Shown one piece after another: positions 60,687 to 64,000 of a stretch of DNA of 64,000 nt. The notes below the pieces were generated by a model. The model had not been told where the DNA came from. It saw only the letters and a program-made list of their open reading frames with translations, and made no database searches. Source of the DNA: Nocardioides sp. PD653-B2 (GTDB taxonomy: Bacteria > Actinomycetota > Actinomycetes > Propionibacteriales > Nocardioidaceae). Numbering within the stretch: the stretch's first letter is position 1; every line of letters begins with the position of its first letter. The position numbers and the translations under genes are program-made. Location: positions 62,001-126,000 of the forward strand of contig NZ_BDJE01000042.1 of assembly GCF_002117935.1 (NCBI RefSeq), in the 5' to 3' direction.

Positions 60687-62482
60687 GCGCTCGGTTCGTC
60701 GCCGTCCGGGACGGGCGTGCCGAGGACGAGGTCGCTCACGCACAGGTCGGTGCCGGGCGAGTGGTCCGAGATCTCGACGGAGCGGAACGTCCCCGCGGCC
60801 TGGACGTAGACGTCGTGGTCGCCGGCCGGCAGGTCGAGCTCGTGCACCTCCTCACCGGCGGTCAGCGTCAGGGAGACGTCGGTGTCGGCGGCGTAGGTGA
60901 GGTCGATCCACCAGCCGCCGCCGATGACGGGCCCGTCGAGGGGGATCACGGTCGTGCCGTCGGCCTCCAGCTCGTAGCCGCAGCCGTCCGTCTTCTTCAT
61001 CCGGCGGGCCGGGTCGATCCGCACGGGCGTGACCCGGCCGGCGTCGTCGAGGACGTAGAGGGAGTCGACCGAGCTGCGTGGGTACGAGGTCATGTCGGCG
61101 TAGGGCCGCAGGATGTGGCTGTAGGAGTTCTCGGGGTACCGGTAGGCCCAGAGCAGCGTCTGCGGGATCCCCGTGTCGACCAGGGGGACCGGCTGCTGGT
61201 CGGCGTCGGCCAGCGTCGCGCGCACGTTCGCGAAGAACTCCTCGGACGGGTTGCGGTCCTGCCAGAGCTCGACGTACCGGATGCTCGAGAAGGCCGCGGC
61301 CGCGACCACCAGCGTCGCGACGGTCGCGATGAACGCGCGGCCTTCGTAGGAGCGGGGGACGCCGGGTCGCGGCTCGTTCACGTCGACCGCCCCGCGCAGC
61401 GGCAGGAACGCGAGGCCGAGGCTGAGGACCACGATGGCGGCCGACTCGGTCTGGTAGCGGTACTCGCGACCGATCTCGGGCCCGACCAGGCCGGCGCGCG
61501 CGGTGGCCAGCAGCACCACGTCGGCGAGCAGGCTGAAGCCGATCAGCGACCACGCGCGCTTGCTGATGGTGCGGGTGTAGAAGGCGTACGCCACGACCCC
61601 GAGCAGCGCGACCCAGGAGACGAGCATCACCAGGTCGGAGGGGTCGGCGAACGAGCCGACACTGAGCGGCAGCCAGGTCAGCGGGCCGCCGACCACGGCG
61701 GGCGAGAAGGCGACGCCCACGAGGTTCCAGGCGATCGGCCCCCAGGCGACCCGGGCCGAGTCGTTCGCGCTGAAGTTGAGACCCCAGTGGACGTACACGG
61801 CGAGGTAGCACGTGGCGACGGCTGCGTGGACGACGATGCCGGCGCGGTAGCGGTCCCACAGGCCGCGGAGCCGGACCGGGGTGCTGCCGGTGCCGAACCA
61901 GCCCACGGCGACGAGGGCGTACAGGCCGAACAGCAGCAGCGTCTTCTCGAAGAAGAGCAGCCCGAAGGCGGTCCAGAGCAGGGTGGCCACGAGGTGGCGG
62001 GTGCGGCGGGTCCGGAGGTAGGCGAGGTGGGAGGTGAGGCCGAACCCGAGCGCGATCTGCATCGGCAGCTGGTTGATGCCCGCGGCGAACCAGATGCCGG
62101 CCGACAAGGTGAAGACCCACGCCAGGTAGCCCGCGAGGAGGACCAGTACGAACGCACGGCGGCCGAACATCGCGACCAGGAGGCGGAACATGGCGACCCC
62201 GGCGACGGCCTGCATCACGAGGAGGGTGAGCGCCCACGGCCACCACTCGAACACGGCCCACTTCGTGAGCAGCCAGGCGACGGCGAACCCGCCCGGCATC
62301 AGGTGGCCGCCGTACGACTCGGTGAGGTAGGCCAGATCGAACGGCTGGTTCATCGCCCGGGACATGAAGGCGAGGTCGTCGAAGTAGAACCACGATCCCG
62401 CGAGCGCCCAGGTCCGGAAACCGAGCTGCGCCGCGATCAGGAGCGCGCCCGCCAGGAGGAACTTGTCGGGTCGGCGCAGCAC
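60683..62482 (-). CDS. Large GT-C-like membrane protein, paralog C
   Basis: A 599-residue first gene of the minus-strand cassette. It has the same plan: helices in residues 6-420 and a beta-rich outer domain. Motifs are WFYFDDLAF (FDD 34-36), GHLMPGG (59-65), IWFAAGINQLP, FEKTLLL and REYRYQTE, each aligned with paralogs A and B. The C-terminal domain carries two Cys (DGCGYELE and TDLCVSDL) that recur in the same places in the paralogs (DGCFG/EVCLE; SQCGYRIE/ALCTNDL), probably a disulfide. GTG start; CAAACT lies 6 bases upstream and may be its -10. Confidence 0.8.
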   Translation of the reverse strand: MLRRPDKFLLAGALLIAAQLGFRTWALAGSWFYFDDLAFMSRAMNQPFDLAYLTESYGGHLMPGGFAVAWLLTKWAVFEWWPWALTLLVMQAVAGVAMFRLLVAMFGRRAFVLVLLAGYLAWVFTLSAGIWFAAGINQLPMQIALGFGLTSHLAYLRTRRTRHLVATLLWTAFGLLFFEKTLLLFGLYALVAVGWFGTGSTPVRLRGLWDRYRAGIVVHAAVATCYLAVYVHWGLNFSANDSARVAWGPIAWNLVGVAFSPAVVGGPLTWLPLSVGSFADPSDLVMLVSWVALLGVVAYAFYTRTISKRAWSLIGFSLLADVVLLATARAGLVGPEIGREYRYQTESAAIVVLSLGLAFLPLRGAVDVNEPRPGVPRSYEGRAFIATVATLVVAAAAFSSIRYVELWQDRNPSEEFFANVRATLADADQQPVPLVDTGIPQTLLWAYRYPENSYSHILRPYADMTSYPRSSVDSLYVLDDAGRVTPVRIDPARRMKKTDGCGYELEADGTTVIPLDGPVIGGGWWIDLTYAADTDVSLTLTAGEEVHELDLPAGDHDVYVQAAGTFRSVEISDHSPGTDLCVSDLVLGTPVPDGDEPSA

Positions 62483-62501
62483 GCCGGGAGTTTGTCACAG
62501 G

Positions 62502-62532
62502 TGTCCGGACAATTTTCGGTCACGGGTGTGAC
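62502..62532. promoter_or_regulatory. Two palindromes in the divergent promoter region
   Basis: TGTCCGGACA (62502-62511, perfect) and GTCAC-GGGT-GTGAC (62519-62532) lie between the GT-C cassette and the DUF3068 gene. Either could bind a regulator of both units. A TACCGT at 62563 is a possible -10 for the plus-strand gene. Confidence 0.4.
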
Positions 62533-62601
62533 GGACGCCCCAAATCTACCGGTGAGTACTGCTACCGTGCACCGGATCGCACATCCTTGGGAGGGGACGC
62601 A

Positions 62602-63534
62602 GTGAAGCGTAAGTGGTTCGGAATGGTGCTGCTCGGACTGGGCGCATTCCTTCTCGTGGTCGGGGTCCTCGCCACGGTGTGGGCCCCGGGTGTGGTCAAG
62701 AAGACTCCGCTCGACGTCGACCAGACGACCCATCTCGACGGCACGGTGAACAAGCTGAACCCGGCCACGGGCGAGATGGAGGAGAACCCGGTCAAGGTCG
62801 AGAGCATCAGCAAGGCCGACGCGGACGCCTCCAACGACGACGTCATCGTCTTCGTGCAGACGGCGTGCGTGGTCATCGACGTCGACAACGCCCCCAACTG
62901 CGTCGACGGCGACGACCCGCGCCTGGTCACGGCGACCACCGACGTCTTCGCCACCGACCGCGTCAGCGCCGAGGCGATCGCGGACTTCAAGGGTCTGCCC
63001 ACCGACGCGGTGCCCCATGAGGGCCTCGTGAACAAGTGGCCCTTCGACTCGCAGAAGAAGGACTACACCTACTGGAACGGCACCCTCGACCGGGCGCTTC
63101 CGGCGGTCTACAAGGGCACCAAGAACATCCTCGGCATCGACACCTACGTCTACGAGATCAAGGCCGAGAAGGAGCCCATCGACATCGCCGAGGGCATCCC
63201 CGGCACGTACGACGACCTCACCACGATCTACGTCGAGCCGAAGACGGGTGCGATCCAGCAGCAGACCGACAGCATGCAGCAGTACCTCGAGGACGGCACG
63301 CAGGTCGTGGACCTGAACATCGGGTTCACCGAGGACCAGCAGAAGGCCTTCGCCGACGACGCGAAGACCAACATGCGGATGCTCGACATGATGACCCTCT
63401 GGATGCCGATCGTGGGCTTCGTCGGTGGCGCGCTCTGCGTCCTCGCCGGTCTGGCCCTGCTCCTCACGGCGAGCCGTCGCGACAGTGCCGGCAACGAGAA
63501 GAGCACGAAGGCGCTGGCCGGCACCTCGAGCTGA
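62602..63534 (+). CDS. DUF3068 (PorA-family) membrane protein, PgfA-like
   Basis: A 310-residue envelope protein with an N-terminal helix (about 6-28), a large outer domain (about 30-265) and a C-terminal helix (about 267-290) with a short basic cytoplasmic tail. Features such as APGVVKKTPLDVDQTTHLDG, the central VNKWPFDSQKKDYTYWNGTL and the C-terminal two-helix plan match DUF3068. The mycobacterial member (Rv0227c/MSMEG_0317, PgfA) has been linked to mycolate trafficking and polar growth. This organism type is not expected to make mycolates, so its ligand is open. GTG start with GGGAGGGG upstream. Confidence 0.88.
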   Translation: MKRKWFGMVLLGLGAFLLVVGVLATVWAPGVVKKTPLDVDQTTHLDGTVNKLNPATGEMEENPVKVESISKADADASNDDVIVFVQTACVVIDVDNAPNCVDGDDPRLVTATTDVFATDRVSAEAIADFKGLPTDAVPHEGLVNKWPFDSQKKDYTYWNGTLDRALPAVYKGTKNILGIDTYVYEIKAEKEPIDIAEGIPGTYDDLTTIYVEPKTGAIQQQTDSMQQYLEDGTQVVDLNIGFTEDQQKAFADDAKTNMRMLDMMTLWMPIVGFVGGALCVLAGLALLLTASRRDSAGNEKSTKALAGTSS

Positions 63535-63553
63535 CCCTCCCTGATCTGACCTC

Positions 63554-63589
63554 CTTCGGCGTCCGGCTCACCCGAGCCGGGCGCCGAAG
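63554..63589. terminator. Hairpin terminator between convergent genes
   Basis: CTTCGGCGTCCGGCTC (63554-63569) pairs with 63574-63589 over all 16 positions, counting one G-U, around an ACCC loop. It overlaps the last codons of the minus-strand methyltransferase and ends the DUF3068 transcript. Confidence 0.8.
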
Positions 63590-64000
63590 ATCGCGGTACC
63601 GGGGGTGAACCTGCCCCGGACGCCCGACCACCCGCCCCACACGCGGTCGTGGTTGTCGGGCCACTCGGGCTCGAGGAGGTCGGTGATGACGAAGCCGTGG
63701 CCGGCGAGCAGCGCGACCCAGTCGCCGAGGGTGCGGTGGTGCTCGACGTACGACACGACGCCGGTGGCGTCGTCGACCTCGACGTACGGCGTGCGGTCCC
63801 AGTAGGACTGGCTCGCGAGCAGGCCCGCCTCGGTCGGGTCGTCGGGGAACATCCAGCGGGTCGGGTGCGTGATCGAGAACGCGAAGCGCCCGCCGGGGCG
63901 CAGCACCCGCGCGGTCTCGGCCACGGCGTCGGCGATGTCGCTCACGAACTGCAGCGCGCCGAAGGACGAGAACACCACGTCGAACGAGCCGTCGGCGAAG
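63568..64000 (-). CDS. Class I SAM-dependent methyltransferase, 5' end outside the window
   Basis: The C-terminal 143 or so residues of a methyltransferase. The frame runs off the right edge, where it reads FADGSFDVVFSSFGALQFV, the motif IV region (usually around residue 100-120 of this fold). After it come TARVLRPGGRFAFSITHP (motif VI), a Trp- and Asp-rich segment, and the substrate-side DLLEPEWPDN. The SAM-binding motif I lies outside the window. Substrate unknown. An internal in-frame GTG exists but is not the start, since the homologous fold continues upstream. Confidence 0.88.
   Translation of the reverse strand, partial: FADGSFDVVFSSFGALQFVSDIADAVAETARVLRPGGRFAFSITHPTRWMFPDDPTEAGLLASQSYWDRTPYVEVDDATGVVSYVEHHRTLGDWVALLAGHGFVITDLLEPEWPDNHDRVWGGWSGVRGRFTPGTAIFGARLG

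Overview
This is chromosomal sequence from a high-GC actinobacterium, most likely Nocardioides or another member of the Nocardioidaceae. The evidence is very high GC with GC-rich third codon positions, frequent GTG/TTG starts, many ATGA/GTGA stop-start overlaps, and actinobacterial gene neighbourhoods (dnaE-his, pyk-ANTAR regulator-polA, DprE1/DprE2, AftD). The window is almost fully coding. No gene-free stretch exceeds 300 bases; the longest are 37271-37510, 23676-23855 and 32839-33002. I saw no insertion sequence, prophage, CRISPR array, rRNA or plasmid feature.

Region 1 (1-6.6 kb): 3' part of dnaE, a small membrane protein, a DUF3352 protein, a YbaK deacylase and a Lon-N domain protein. 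Region 2 (6.6-12.1 kb): histidine operon hisD-C-B-H-(small membrane protein)-A-F, tightly coupled; hisH appears to start at CTG and hisA is of the bifunctional PriA kind. Region 3 (12.1-17 kb): two tandem paralogous micro-membrane proteins, a TIGR03085 protein and a heterodimeric ABC exporter with one degenerate ATP site. Region 4 (17-23.7 kb): hisI, small membrane proteins, then trpC-B-A, a SCO-type copper lipoprotein and lgt; trpE is not at the expected place. Region 5 (23.7-31.5 kb): glutamate synthase gltB-gltD and pyruvate kinase with a palindrome in its promoter.

Region 6 (31.5-43.6 kb): a class-I-shaped tRNA with a CAA anticodon, small proteins, a PdtaR-like ANTAR response regulator, a branched-chain amino acid ABC transporter (livH-M-G-F, with livK on the opposite strand), a DUF554 protein, a GNAT acetyltransferase, a thioesterase and polA.

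Region 7 (43.6-64 kb) is a cell-envelope glycan locus: a flippase-like protein, the three-gene decaprenyl-phospho-arabinose pathway (UbiA-family transferase, DprE1, DprE2), a GT-C-like membrane protein, a DUF2613 peptide, a GT4 glycosyltransferase, a methyltransferase and AftD. These face a minus-strand, stop-start-coupled cassette of three paralogous large membrane proteins plus an acyltransferase, which is divergent from a DUF3068 (PgfA-like) protein. The DPA genes would supply lipid-linked arabinose, AftD would transfer it outside the membrane, and the three paralogs and acyltransferase may decorate the same or a related polymer. That paralog cassette is the best candidate here for an undescribed system.

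Many genes that start a transcript have a TANNNT hexamer 6-7 bases upstream of the start codon and no Shine-Dalgarno sequence, which suggests widespread leaderless transcription.
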